64,000 nucleotides of DNA from Peribacillus sp. FSL P2-0133 (GTDB lineage Bacteria > Bacillota > Bacilli > Bacillales > DSM-1321), in assembly GCF_037975445.1 (NCBI RefSeq), contig NZ_CP150254.1, positions 804,001 to 868,000 of the forward strand, given 5' to 3'. The notes under the pieces are model-generated. The model worked only from the letters and a program-made list of their open reading frames with translations. It did not search any database and was not told the origin of the DNA. How positions within the stretch are numbered: position 1 is the stretch's first letter; every line of letters begins with the position of its first letter. Below are positions 49,742 to 59,659 of the stretch, in pieces. The position numbers were made by a program, and so were the translations under genes.

Positions 49742-50047
49742 GCGTGGATTGATCAGTTAGAGCGGTGTAAAGCTGAACCGCAAGAAAATAAAGGCATTTT
49801 CATATAACCCGCCGGCTTCATGTGCATCAACTGAGGTATGTTCAATTGAAACAACAGTTAAGCTGCAAAACTATTAACTTACCATTTGACCGAACAAGAA
49901 CACCAAAAAGGATAATGGGATCAGGTGCCATGAAGATACCGTACCAACTTAAACTGAAATCCCTTATCCCTGCTTGATCTATAGCAGGTCTTTTCATTTC
50001 ATTTTTCCTGTGGTATTACTCCATTTGTTTACCCCCTTTGGATATAA

Positions 50048-50090
50048 ATAAAGAGACACCGCTCCCTGTTGTATCGGTGTCTCTTTATAA
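50048..50090 (-). terminator. Terminator after the Na+/H+ antiporter
   Basis: AAAGAGACACCG and CGGTGTCTCTTT arms just past the antiporter stop codon. Confidence 0.85.
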
Positions 50091-50094
50091 TTTA

Positions 50095-52161
50095 TCAATT
50101 TTGTATCATTAACATTTCATCATAGATTAAGTTTTGCCTAAGCTCAGTTGCCGTTTGCATGGATATTTGCTCATCTTCAACCATTTGCTGAATGATATCA
50201 CGTTCGATTTGCATCACATTCAACTGAAAGTGACTCACCATCTCTTTAAAGCGATTTGCTTCTTTTTCACTTAATGTTGCGAATGGATTCAAATAACGAT
50301 TATATCTTTGAATGACAAGCATGACTTCATGACGGTTTTTAGGTGTAGTTTGTTGTTTGATCAATGAAATAGCTTCCTTTGAAGCTTCTTTTTGTGCTTT
50401 ACGGAACTCCCGGATCAGGTCAGCATTTTTAACGATGGAGTCCTCTAATTTTGCTTCCCATTTCTTATCCCATTTGACATTGATCTTTTTCTTGAAAAGA
50501 ATCGCCTGCAAATTGATCAAAGCCCTTTTCAACGACGATTTTTGCATATAATTTAAGGTTCTTGAAATATACACTTTATAAAGTTCAAAGGCTGTTTCCG
50601 ATATAGTCCCTTTTTCGACTAATCCGGAAACGACCTCCAATTCCTTGTTGGCACCTATCTCCACTAAATCTCGTATTGTCCGATTATCCGGTCTATTCGT
50701 TATTCCCCTCTCCAAATCTATCAGTTGTTCATTTAAATCTTCCATCACTTGATTGACAGCTTTCTGATTATTGATGGTTGCTTCTTTGCTCAGCTGATTG
50801 ATCGTTTTATTTAAAACAATTTTATAAGCCTCTTCAGTGGTTAGGCGTTCATCTTTAAATTCAATCGGTGTCTTTACCAGTAATGGCAAGAGAACTGTAG
50901 CCAATATGACGCTTAACAATATAACGCAAGCTGCGATAAACAAGACTGTATTACGCATTGGGAATAAAGTGTCATCCGGCATGAAATATGGTATGGATAA
51001 AGCTGTAGCTAATGTAATGGTTCCATGAATGCCGCTAACGGATGTCAAAAATGCAAATCGTGATCTTGAAACATTCTCCTCATCGGTGTCATTGCTATCT
51101 TCTGGATGAACCCTTGACATGATGAATTGTTCTAATGGATTCACTCTGTTTTTCGTAAAAGTATCATGCAGAATGTATACCCAAATAAAACGGATCATCA
51201 ATAATAAAAGAACAATCAAAACACTTATCCCAAAAAGATTACCCCTATTTAAGCCGGACTCAATTTCCTGATAAATACTCGGCAACATGAATCCTAACAA
51301 GGCAAATACAAGTCCATTCAAAACATAACCTAATACAGACCATGTATTAGTTGATACAATTTGCAATTTAGTAGTGGAGCTCTGCAGGCGATCCCGCTCG
51401 ATGCCATGTATTACACCTGCAGCAACCACTGCCAGGATGCCGGATACATGGAATTCTTCAGCTACCATATATATGGCAAAAGGCGTAATCAGTTCAATAA
51501 CAATGGACATGGAGATTTCTTCAAGTCCATGAACCCGTAAAAATAATCGTAATTTAACGATTAAATAGCCTAATAGGATACCTATAAAAATACCGCCTAA
51601 AGCTACAAATATAAAATTAAGCGAAGCATCTTTTATAGAAAATACTCCAGTTAAAGCAGCTGCCAAGGCAACTTTAAAAGCAACGATTCCAGCAGCATCA
51701 TTGAAAAGTGATTCACCTTCAAGGATGGGCATCATATTTCCGGGCAATTTCAATCCTTTTGTAATCGATTGTACCGCTACGGCATCCGTAGGGGTAATCG
51801 TGGCTGCTAAAGCAAAAGCGACAGCCATCGGCAAATCGGGTATTAACCAGTGGATGAAAAAACCTCCTGCAAAAACGGTCACGAATACTAACCCAAAGGC
51901 CAATAACAGAATAGGCTTTCGTAATTCAAGCATTTCTTTACGGGACGTATTTTTTCCTTCTGTAAAGAACAGCGGAGCTATGACACAGATCATGAATAAT
52001 TCTGAATGAAAATCCAACGATAATTGAAATGGCAATAATGAAAGCACTGCTCCCATGGATATCTGATATATCGGTAGTGGAATACGAGTCCATTTGGCAT
52101 TTAATATTGTAGCGATTATTGTGGAAACCAATAATCCGAGCAATGTGATTAAGAATGACAT
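50095..52161 (-). CDS. Na+/H+ antiporter, CPA1 (NhaP/YvgP-like) family
   Basis: Monovalent cation/proton antiporter of the cell membrane. 688 residues from the ATG at 52161 (preceded by AAGGGAGA); the frame itself opens at 52257. About twelve helices cover residues 1-430, with the CPA1 ion-site region AATITPTDAVAVQSITKGLK and SLFNDAAGIVAFKVALAAAL visible. The ~260-residue cytoplasmic tail is helical and charged, a likely regulatory domain as in NhaK/YvgP-type proteins. Single gene with its own terminator. Confidence 0.9.
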   Translation of the reverse strand: MSFLITLLGLLVSTIIATILNAKWTRIPLPIYQISMGAVLSLLPFQLSLDFHSELFMICVIAPLFFTEGKNTSRKEMLELRKPILLLAFGLVFVTVFAGGFFIHWLIPDLPMAVAFALAATITPTDAVAVQSITKGLKLPGNMMPILEGESLFNDAAGIVAFKVALAAALTGVFSIKDASLNFIFVALGGIFIGILLGYLIVKLRLFLRVHGLEEISMSIVIELITPFAIYMVAEEFHVSGILAVVAAGVIHGIERDRLQSSTTKLQIVSTNTWSVLGYVLNGLVFALLGFMLPSIYQEIESGLNRGNLFGISVLIVLLLLMIRFIWVYILHDTFTKNRVNPLEQFIMSRVHPEDSNDTDEENVSRSRFAFLTSVSGIHGTITLATALSIPYFMPDDTLFPMRNTVLFIAACVILLSVILATVLLPLLVKTPIEFKDERLTTEEAYKIVLNKTINQLSKEATINNQKAVNQVMEDLNEQLIDLERGITNRPDNRTIRDLVEIGANKELEVVSGLVEKGTISETAFELYKVYISRTLNYMQKSSLKRALINLQAILFKKKINVKWDKKWEAKLEDSIVKNADLIREFRKAQKEASKEAISLIKQQTTPKNRHEVMLVIQRYNRYLNPFATLSEKEANRFKEMVSHFQLNVMQIERDIIQQMVEDEQISMQTATELRQNLIYDEMLMIQN

Positions 52162-52544
52162 AGAATCTCCCTTATCTTCTAATGTTTTAGTCTGATTGCC
52201 CATGAAACTTCTATGAAAAAGATAAAAAAGCAGAGGTATTTTAAAGAGAATATACATCCTTTAAAAAGTATCCCCTACTTTATGGCCTTGCATATCTTGG
52301 TCAAAATCCATACTTAAACAGAGACGATATATTCGACTAATCTGTAGCCTCGGTTTTTGTTATACCCCTTAGTTATTAATTACAAACAGGATATCACAAA
52401 GGTTTACGATTTATTCAATATCAACTTATAACGTAGCTTTTCAATTCTGCTAAATATAAGTTCATGCTGGAATCAGGATTTTCTGTATAAAATACCCTTA
52501 ATGAAGAAACATAGAAAAATGGAGTTAGAGCGACCTGCAAAAAA

Positions 52545-54137
52545 ATGGGGGTAACCAGCTTGATTCGTAATGTTGGCAAATTGTTAAGAAAAAAGAAAGA
52601 AAAAAAATCCCTGGTACAAAATGATTACCTGGATTCCAAGCCTGCAGATTCACTTGATGTGAATTTCAGTCAAAATGTAGAAACACTTCGTTCTGTTTAT
52701 GATAATTGCTCGGATGTCATGTTCCGCTCGTTCTTACTTTTCGGAAAGACGCGGGCGATGCTCATTTACATTGCGGGACTCTCAGACATCGAGGCGATAG
52801 AGCAATATGTGCTATCTCCACTCATGCAAGAGTCATCAAAAGAACCACAACCATTAAATGAGTTTATTGAACATAAAATGCCCGTTCCTAAAGTGGTAAA
52901 AGTGAATATGTTGGCGGATTGCATTGAATCGATTTCCTCTGGAAACCCGATCCTTCTATATGAAGGGGGAAGCGATGGATTTTCTCTGGGATTGTCCAAA
53001 TGGGAAAAGCGGGCGATTGAAGAACCTGTGGCAGAGGGGGGAGTTAGGGGGTCACGAGAGGGATTTATTGAATCTCTAGAAGTAAATACGTCCCAATTGC
53101 GACGTATTATCAAAAGTCCTGCCCTTAAAATACAATCGATGAAGATTGGAACTCTTACCAGGACAAATGTTTCAATTGCTTATATTGATGGCCTTGCGGA
53201 TAAAACATTGATTGAAGAGATTACAACTCGGTTGGAACGAATTAAAATAGACGGAATTTTAGAAAGCGAGTACATCGAGGAAATGATCGAGGACAATCCG
53301 TTTTCACCTTTCCCTCAGATTATGTCGACAGAACGGCCGGATGTAGCCTGTGCCAGCTTGCTGGAGGGACGAGCTGTCATTCTTGTAGAAGGAACCCCTT
53401 TTACTTTAATTGCACCAATATCCTTCTTTTCTTTGATTCAATCACAAGAGGATTATGCTCAACGTTTTATGGCAGGCACTTTTATCCGTTGGTTACGATA
53501 TTTTTTTATGGGATTATCTCTTTTGCTTCCTTCACTTTATGTTGCTATTTTAACGTTCCATCATGAGGCGGTTCCAACCGCACTCCTGCTAAGCGTAGCA
53601 GCATCCCGGGAAGCGGTCCCTTTCCCAGCCTTAGTTGAGGCATTGATGATGGAGATAACCTTTGAAGCACTGAGAGAGGCTGGGGTCCGATTGCCGAAGC
53701 AAGTAGGTTCCGCTGTCAGCATTGTTGGAGCGCTAGTGATTGGTCAAGCTTCCGTACAAGCGGGGTTGGTTTCAGCGCCAATGGTCATTGTGGTTGCGAT
53801 TACGGGAATCGCTTCTTTTATGATGCCCCGTTATATTGCCGGAATTACTTTCCGGATGCTGCGTTTCCCAATGATGCTGCTTGCCGGTACCTTAGGACTG
53901 CTTGGCATCGTGATGGGAATCATCGCCATAGTCATTCACTTATGCAGCTTACGGTCCTTTGGCGTTCCATACTTAGCGCCACTGGCGCCGTTAAAAGGTA
54001 AAGAGCTGAAAGATGTGCTGTGGAGAGCCCCTTGGTGGATGATGGATACACGCCCGCGTCTCACAGGGGATTCTAATGTATACCGTCAAGCCCCGGAACA
54101 GAGTCCAAATCCAAAAAGGGGGAGTGAAACGGAGTGA
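52545..54137 (+). CDS. Spore germination receptor A subunit (GerA family)
   Basis: A subunit of a GerA-type germinant receptor in the spore inner membrane. Soluble N-terminal half (residues ~1-300) with FRSFLLFGKTRAMLIYIAGL, followed by about five helices in the second half; 530 residues. The ATG at 52545 has a poor ribosome binding site; a TTG at 52560 follows GGGGGT better. First gene of an A-C-D-B-B operon; gerC overlaps its end if translated from the GTG at 54134. The germinant is unknown. Confidence 0.92.
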   Translation: MGVTSLIRNVGKLLRKKKEKKSLVQNDYLDSKPADSLDVNFSQNVETLRSVYDNCSDVMFRSFLLFGKTRAMLIYIAGLSDIEAIEQYVLSPLMQESSKEPQPLNEFIEHKMPVPKVVKVNMLADCIESISSGNPILLYEGGSDGFSLGLSKWEKRAIEEPVAEGGVRGSREGFIESLEVNTSQLRRIIKSPALKIQSMKIGTLTRTNVSIAYIDGLADKTLIEEITTRLERIKIDGILESEYIEEMIEDNPFSPFPQIMSTERPDVACASLLEGRAVILVEGTPFTLIAPISFFSLIQSQEDYAQRFMAGTFIRWLRYFFMGLSLLLPSLYVAILTFHHEAVPTALLLSVAASREAVPFPALVEALMMEITFEALREAGVRLPKQVGSAVSIVGALVIGQASVQAGLVSAPMVIVVAITGIASFMMPRYIAGITFRMLRFPMMLLAGTLGLLGIVMGIIAIVIHLCSLRSFGVPYLAPLAPLKGKELKDVLWRAPWWMMDTRPRLTGDSNVYRQAPEQSPNPKRGSETE

Positions 54138-54190
54138 ATAATAGCTGGAGGCGAAAAAGGATATTGGAGAAAGGAAAGAGGCGTCATTTC

Positions 54191-55378
54191 ATGAAAAACG
54201 TCCTTCTTTTGCTCGTTATTTGTGGAACGACCCCTTTTCTAAGCGGTTGTTGGGATCGAATAGAAATCACTGACTTGGCGATTGTCACAGCAGCCGCCAT
54301 CGATAAGAAGGGGAATAATCAAATCGAACTATCCGTCCAGGTCTTTATTCCAAGTTCAATAAGCAGTGGAGGCGGTCAAGGAGGGAGCAGTCAAGGGGGG
54401 AGTGGGGTTACGACAATGGTGAGATCTGCAAAAGGCTCCAATATTGCAGATGCATTGTCTAAGCTTCAAAGCAGGCTTCCGCGAAAAATATTTTGGGGAC
54501 ATTGTAAAGTATTTGTATTCGGTGAAAAGTTAGCGAAGGAAGGAATTCAAGAGCAGCTGGATTTTTTGCTGCGCCATCCGCAGCCAAGAGAGAAAGCAAA
54601 TGTGTATGTCAGCAAAGGGAAAGCAAAGCCTATCCTTGAATCTTTGCCACCCCTGGAAAACTATTCAGGGGAAGTGCTTAGAGAACTATCTGATTTACAT
54701 ATTGGGATGCTGGTCACACTACAGGATTTAGATGAAATGTTAACGGGTAAGCCTCAATCGGCTGCACTTCCATTCGTTAAAATATTGCCGCCAGCGAAAG
54801 GGCAAACGAAATTACAGGGAATTCCTTACATTGTCGGAACAGCCGTTTTTAAAAAAGATAAGATGACCGGGACGATGACGGAAAAGGAAACAAGAGGGCT
54901 ATTGTGGTTAAGAGATGAAATTGAATCATATACCGTGACCTTTCAACCTAAAGGTATGAAAGGGGAGATTTCTTTAAATCCAGTGACAGCCCAAGTCAAG
55001 ATCATTCCGCAAATTATCAATAATAAATGGAGATTTTTGGTGAAGGTAAATACAGAAGGAGCTGTTATACAAAATGAAACGAATTTAGACCTTTCAAGTC
55101 CAAAATCTATTAATGCTGCAGAACGAGCATATCAAAAAGATATAGAAAATCGCATCGAGATGGCTTTTCTGCATATTCAGGATAAGAAAGCGGACATTTT
55201 AGGGTTGGGTAAAGATTTCTATAGGAAATATCCTAAACAGTTTAATAAGGTCGAAAACCACTGGGATGATATATTCGCTGAGATGGAAGTGGAAATCGAT
55301 GTTGCGGCCCATATTCGAAGACAGGGCTATATAAACAAACCGGCAGGAATGTCTGAAAATGAGGTGAAGGACAAGTGA
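54191..55378 (+). CDS. Spore germination receptor C subunit (Ger(x)C lipoprotein)
   Basis: Lipoprotein subunit of the receptor. The signal peptide from the ATG at 54191 ends in the lipobox FLSGC, and the mature protein begins CWDRIEITDLAIVTAAAIDK, as in all GerC proteins. 395 residues. An upstream GTG at 54134 overlaps the gerA stop, but it would put 19 extra residues before the signal peptide. A Gly/Ser-rich insertion (SSGGGQGGSSQGGSG) lies near residue 60. Its stop overlaps the next gene by four bases (GTGA). Confidence 0.9.
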   Translation: MKNVLLLLVICGTTPFLSGCWDRIEITDLAIVTAAAIDKKGNNQIELSVQVFIPSSISSGGGQGGSSQGGSGVTTMVRSAKGSNIADALSKLQSRLPRKIFWGHCKVFVFGEKLAKEGIQEQLDFLLRHPQPREKANVYVSKGKAKPILESLPPLENYSGEVLRELSDLHIGMLVTLQDLDEMLTGKPQSAALPFVKILPPAKGQTKLQGIPYIVGTAVFKKDKMTGTMTEKETRGLLWLRDEIESYTVTFQPKGMKGEISLNPVTAQVKIIPQIINNKWRFLVKVNTEGAVIQNETNLDLSSPKSINAAERAYQKDIENRIEMAFLHIQDKKADILGLGKDFYRKYPKQFNKVENHWDDIFAEMEVEIDVAAHIRRQGYINKPAGMSENEVKDK

Positions 55379-55596
55379 GATGGGGGGCTTTTTTATGTAC
55401 AACCGTGATCGTAGCTTTAATCATTTTGTTTGAATGGCCGAAAATGAAAAAAAATCCCAAAAAAGATAAAGTGGCATTTCTTACACTGCTCTTCACTGGC
55501 TTGGTTCTGTCCATGTTCAATCTCCCACAGATGTCAGGACCCACTCAATGGGTGGAAACTCTTTTCAGGCCATTTGGAGAGTTTATGGAAAAGTGA
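55375..55596 (+). CDS. Small germination receptor D subunit
   Basis: 73 residues with two transmembrane helices (about 6-20 and 33-50). It starts with GTG inside the gerC stop (GTGA overlap), so it is translationally coupled. Small two-helix D proteins encoded in ger operons are known to modulate receptor function in Bacillus. A damaged copy of its 3' end occurs after the first gerB gene. Confidence 0.78.
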   Translation: MRWGAFLCTTVIVALIILFEWPKMKKNPKKDKVAFLTLLFTGLVLSMFNLPQMSGPTQWVETLFRPFGEFMEK

Positions 55597-55653
55597 ATCT
55601 ATTAGTGGGTGTTGCGAGATTAAAATCATTCCATTAAAGAAAGGAGGGAGCAG

Positions 55654-56754
55654 ATGGAGAAAGGAAAAATTTCATCTCTGCAGATGGCATTCATGATGTA
55701 TCCGACGATAGTAGCAACGGCTATTCTCGGAGTTCCAAGCATCACTGCCAAATATGCCAAAACAGATTTATGGCTGTCCCCCATTTTTGCTGCGCTCATA
55801 GGGTTTCTGACAGTGTATATCGCTTATAAACTGCACCAAATTTATCCAAAACAAACGGTTTTCCAATTCACTGAAAAAATCATTGGTCGGATTCCGGGGA
55901 AAATTTTCGGTTTTTTACTCTTGTTTTTTTATATCCAGAACACGGGTCTAATCCTTAGAGCCTACGCAGAATTTGTTGTCGGCTCTTTTCTGGTACGTAC
56001 CCCGATTAGTGTGATCATGTTATCGATGATACTTCTGTGTGCGTTCATCGTACGCGGGGGAATAGAAGTGTTGGGGCGATCTGCTGAGTTGTTTGTACCG
56101 GTGTTTATTTTTCCAATCTGTATCTTAATCATCTTGCTGATTCCTGACTTCGATTTTAAGAATATATTCCCGGTATTGGAAAATGGCTTAATGCCCCCAA
56201 TCAAGGGTGCGATTATACCTGGAGGATGGTTCAGCGAGTTTTTTCTGATCATTTTTCTTCTTCCTTTTTTGGCGGATATGAAAAAAGGGATGAAATCCGG
56301 GATGATGACAGTTTTTGCCGTGATGATGACGTTAATAGTGGTGAATTTTTTGGTTCTTTTTGTACTCGGGTCAACAACACCCTCAAAGAATTATCCCTTG
56401 ATGAATGTATCTCGATACATCAGTTTGGCCAACTTTTTTGAACATGTGGAGTCCGCCGTCATGGCGGTATGGATAGTAGGGGCGTTTGTGAAAATTTCCG
56501 TATTTTATTATGCATCTGCTTTAGGTACAGCGCAGTGGCTGAATCTCTCCGACTATCGTCCTGTTGTATGGCCGATAGGGATTTTGATTGTCATATTCAG
56601 TTTTTGGTCGTTGCCTAGTACTATTGATGTCAATCGCAATGATACAAGCGTCTTCCCTTTACAAGGAATTTTGATGCAAACAATTATACCTCTGTTATTG
56701 TTGGTGATTGCTGTTGTAAGGAAAAGAAATCATAAAGGAACCGAAACCAGCTGA
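55654..56754 (+). CDS. Spore germination receptor B subunit, first copy (GerB family)
   Basis: Ten-helix protein of the amino acid/polyamine permease superfamily, the B subunit that likely binds the germinant. 366 residues, start MEKGKISSLQMAFMMYPTIV after AAAGGAGGGAG. Typical blocks are VRGGIEVLGRSAELFVPVFI and KGAIIPGGWFSEFFLIIFLL. It is closely similar to the next gene, with differences spread along the whole length, so the operon carries two B subunits. Confidence 0.93.
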   Translation: MEKGKISSLQMAFMMYPTIVATAILGVPSITAKYAKTDLWLSPIFAALIGFLTVYIAYKLHQIYPKQTVFQFTEKIIGRIPGKIFGFLLLFFYIQNTGLILRAYAEFVVGSFLVRTPISVIMLSMILLCAFIVRGGIEVLGRSAELFVPVFIFPICILIILLIPDFDFKNIFPVLENGLMPPIKGAIIPGGWFSEFFLIIFLLPFLADMKKGMKSGMMTVFAVMMTLIVVNFLVLFVLGSTTPSKNYPLMNVSRYISLANFFEHVESAVMAVWIVGAFVKISVFYYASALGTAQWLNLSDYRPVVWPIGILIVIFSFWSLPSTIDVNRNDTSVFPLQGILMQTIIPLLLLVIAVVRKRNHKGTETS

Positions 56755-56815
56755 ATGGATTGAAACTCTTTTTTAAGCCGATTGAAGAGTATATGAAAAG
56801 TAAATCTATCTGTTA
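56752..56815 (+). pseudogene. Remnant of the D-subunit gene 3' end
   Basis: CTGAATGGATTGAAACTC and the following ~40 bases match the end of the 55375 gene (CTCAATGGGTGGAAACTC...), including the region around its stop codon, with several changes. It shows that the duplicated unit ran from within the D gene through gerB. Confidence 0.75.
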
Positions 56816-56862
56816 GCTGCATGATTTCAAATTTACATACTATCACGGAAAGGAGGAAGATG

Positions 56863-57969
56863 ATGGAGAAAGGTAAAATTTCATCTTTACAGATGGCATT
56901 CATGATGTATCCGACGATTGTGGCAACGGCTGTTCTCGGTGTTCCAAGCATCACAGCGAAATATGCCAAAACTGATTTATGGCTGTCCCCCATTTTGGCG
57001 TCTCTCATCGGGTATGCGACGGTGTATATCACTTATAAACTGCACAAACTTTATCCGAAACAAACGGTTATCCAATTCAGTGAACAGATCATTGGTCAGA
57101 TTCCGGGGAAAATTCTCGGTTTTTTATTCTTGTTTTTTTATATCCCGATCACAGGGCAAATCCTAAGAAGTTACGGAGAATTTATTGTTGACTCTTTTCT
57201 GGTCAAAACCCCGATTAGCGTGATCATGGCATCGATGGTACTCCTCTGTGCCTTTATCGTCCGTGGAGGGATAGAGGCGATGGGGAGAGCTGCCCAATTG
57301 TTGGTTCCTGTTTTTATCTTTCCACTCCTCCTTTTAATCGTCCTACTGGGCCCAGATCTTGAATTTAAGAATATATTCCCGATATTGGGGAATGGAATTA
57401 TGCCTCCAATCAAGGGTTCAATTATACCGGGTGGATGGTTTAGCGAGTTTTTTTTGATGATTTTTCTCCTCCCTTTTTTAACCGATATGAAAAAAGGGAT
57501 GAAATCCGGGATGATGTCTGTTTTTGCCGTGATGATGACGTTAATTGTGGTGAATCTTCTGGTTCTTTTTGTACTCGGGTCAACAACAGCCACGAAGAAT
57601 TATCCCATGATGAATGTATCTCGGTACATCAGTTTGGCCGACTTTTTTGAACATTTGGAGTCCGCCATCATGGCCGTATGGATAGTAGGAGCGTTTGTCA
57701 AAATTTCTGTGTTTTATTATGCGGCTGCTTTAGGTACCGCGCAGTGGCTGAATCTCTCCGACTATCGTCCTGTTGTATGGCCGATAGGGATTTTGATTGT
57801 AGAATTCAGCTTTTGGTCGTATCCTAGCTCTATGGCTGTCAGTCGATATGATATCGTCGCCTTCCCTTTTCATGGAATTTTGATGCAAACGATTATACCT
57901 CTGTTATTGTTGGTGATTGCTATGGTTAGAAAAAGAAATAGACAGAGAAAGGGAAGCAAATCAAGCTAA
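56863..57969 (+). CDS. Spore germination receptor B subunit, second copy (GerB family)
   Basis: 368 residues, tandem duplicate of the 55654 gene; the first 35 residues differ at only a few positions (TAILG versus TAVLG). Changes cluster in predicted substrate-facing helices and the last ~50 residues (for example YPSSMAVSRYDIVAFPFHGI versus LPSTIDVNRNDTSVFPLQGI). AGGAGG serves the ATG pair 56860/56863. The two B subunits may give receptors of different germinant specificity; this is inference. Confidence 0.92.
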   Translation: MEKGKISSLQMAFMMYPTIVATAVLGVPSITAKYAKTDLWLSPILASLIGYATVYITYKLHKLYPKQTVIQFSEQIIGQIPGKILGFLFLFFYIPITGQILRSYGEFIVDSFLVKTPISVIMASMVLLCAFIVRGGIEAMGRAAQLLVPVFIFPLLLLIVLLGPDLEFKNIFPILGNGIMPPIKGSIIPGGWFSEFFLMIFLLPFLTDMKKGMKSGMMSVFAVMMTLIVVNLLVLFVLGSTTATKNYPMMNVSRYISLADFFEHLESAIMAVWIVGAFVKISVFYYAAALGTAQWLNLSDYRPVVWPIGILIVEFSFWSYPSSMAVSRYDIVAFPFHGILMQTIIPLLLLVIAMVRKRNRQRKGSKSS

Positions 57970-58075
57970 CCCTTTCTGCCACTTGGTTTAAGAGAATTGA
58001 AAGAGTATGTTTGTCCTACCCTAGTCGCCCTGAATCTAAAGAACCGAAAATAAAACAATTTTTATTAATGACATG

Positions 58076-58118
58076 CCCCATTCGAAAATAGATACTTTTT
58101 CGAATGGGGTTTTTTTGT
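58076..58118 (+). terminator. Terminator of the ger operon
   Basis: CCCCATTCGAAAA and TTTTTCGAATGGGG arms followed by a T-run. 58119-58320 is otherwise empty except for promoter sequence of the next gene. Confidence 0.9.
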
Positions 58119-58320
58119 TATGAGTGAAAAAGTAGAATAGCTGAGGATCATTTTACCAAATTATTTGGCAGTAGGATGATATTCGTTATAGACCTAAAAA
58201 TAGGGTCAAATATTTGGGAACAAGTTTTATAAAAATAATTAACAATTTTTTTCAAACCGTTTGGAAGTTTGTCCCGTTATCTATAGTACAAAGGCTTTTT
58301 AGAAGGGAGAGAAGAAAGAC

Positions 58321-59094
58321 TTGAAAAAGGTCATTTTTGTCGGGTGGATTTCATTAATGGCAGTACTGTTAGGATTTTCACCGGAAATGGGTACGAAACG
58401 GGGGCAAGCTGTCAACGATGTCGTAAAAGTATACGGTCCAGGTGGCCCTCTTGGGCCTATCAAGGAAGTGGCGGAACAATTCACCAAAGAAACGGGGATA
58501 AAAGTTGAAGTTACAGCGGGACCCGAAGAAAAATGGATTGATCAAGCCAAACGGGATGCGGATATCATTTACGGAGGGTCCGAGTATATGCTGACTGAAT
58601 TCATGCATGATCATCCGGAGATCCTTGATGAAAAAAAACGTACAGATTTGTATGCACGGTCAGCTGGAATTCTGGTTAGAAAAGGAAACCCAAAGAATAT
58701 ACAGTCATTGGAGGATTTAACGAATGAGGGCGTAAAGATTGTGGATGTTAATGGTGCCGGGCAACTGGGGCTATGGGAAGATTTGGCTGGAGGAAAAGGG
58801 TTGATCCCCGGAATTAGCAGGAATATTGACATTTCAGTGAAGTCCAGTGCAGAAGCTATCGATCTATGGAAGGCAAATTCTAAATTGGACGCCTGGATTA
58901 CATATGAATCCTGGCATTACCGTCTGGCGGATGTGACGGACCTGGTTCAACTTCCTGAAGAAGACAAGCTCTATAGAGGGACCCCGGTAAGCATAACAAG
59001 TAAGAGTGAAAACAAGAAAAAAGCAAAACAATTCATTGATTATCTTAAAACGGAAGAATCCCATCAAGTATTTCAAAAATGGGGATGGAAGTAA
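58321..59094 (+). CDS. Exported AcfC-like substrate-binding protein
   Basis: Periplasmic-type binding protein of the AcfC/ModA (SBP_bac_11) class. It has an N-terminal signal segment (about residues 1-25), then KVYGPGGPLGPIKEVAEQFT, the typical anion-site start of AcfC, and ADIIYGGSEYMLTEFM. 257 residues from a TTG start after AGAAGGGAGAG. No ABC permease or ATPase is adjacent, so it is an orphan binding protein; the ligand is unknown. It opens a group of four co-directional genes ending in an ECF sigma/anti-sigma pair. Confidence 0.78.
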   Translation: MKKVIFVGWISLMAVLLGFSPEMGTKRGQAVNDVVKVYGPGGPLGPIKEVAEQFTKETGIKVEVTAGPEEKWIDQAKRDADIIYGGSEYMLTEFMHDHPEILDEKKRTDLYARSAGILVRKGNPKNIQSLEDLTNEGVKIVDVNGAGQLGLWEDLAGGKGLIPGISRNIDISVKSSAEAIDLWKANSKLDAWITYESWHYRLADVTDLVQLPEEDKLYRGTPVSITSKSENKKKAKQFIDYLKTEESHQVFQKWGWK

Positions 59095-59116
59095 AATTTA
59101 TGAGGAGTGAGAGTAT

Positions 59117-59587
59117 ATGAAAAAGTGGATGGTATTTTCAGTTTTTATGATGGTCCTAGTTTTGGCGGCATGTGGAAATGAAGCAGATGATTCACCCCAA
59201 AATGATCAAGTGGTTAGTGGTACTGCCGATGAAAAAGCAGTAAGCCTAAAATTATTGGAAAGTGAAACAACAGGCGAATACCTGGCTGATTCCAAGGGAA
59301 TGACACTTTACTTTTTCAAGAATGATAAATCAGGAAAAAGCAATTGCATGGGTGATTGTCTCAAAAAATGGCCACCGTTCATGGAAAGGGATTTTGCCGC
59401 CCCTAAAGGATTTGAGGAAAAAGACTTTGGAACCATTAAAAGGGAAGATACAGGGGAAGAGCAGGTAACGTACAAAGGATTTCCACTCTACTATTTTGTG
59501 AATGATAAGGCAGCGGGAGATGTCAATGGCGAAGGTGTGAAAAATGTTTGGTATATTGTAAATAACAAGACGGTTTTTCCAAAATAA
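59117..59587 (+). CDS. COG4315-type lipoprotein (secreted repeat family)
   Basis: 156-residue lipoprotein, lipobox VLAAC (Cys19). It carries two copies of the ~45-residue COG4315/Lipoprotein_15 repeat: GEYLADSKGMTLYFFKNDKS with CMGDCLKKWPPF, and QVTYKGFPLYYFVNDKAAGD with VKNVWYIV. The CxxxC in the first repeat suggests a redox or haem/metal role; none is proven. It lies 22 bases after the AcfC-like gene and just before the sigma factor, a plausible target or signal component of that system. Confidence 0.82.
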   Translation: MKKWMVFSVFMMVLVLAACGNEADDSPQNDQVVSGTADEKAVSLKLLESETTGEYLADSKGMTLYFFKNDKSGKSNCMGDCLKKWPPFMERDFAAPKGFEEKDFGTIKREDTGEEQVTYKGFPLYYFVNDKAAGDVNGEGVKNVWYIVNNKTVFPK

Positions 59588-59659
59588 GAAAAAGGGGACG
59601 ATCACTGATGGTCGTTCCTGTTACACGTTTTTTCCAAATTTACTTGTGAGGAGTTGCAG

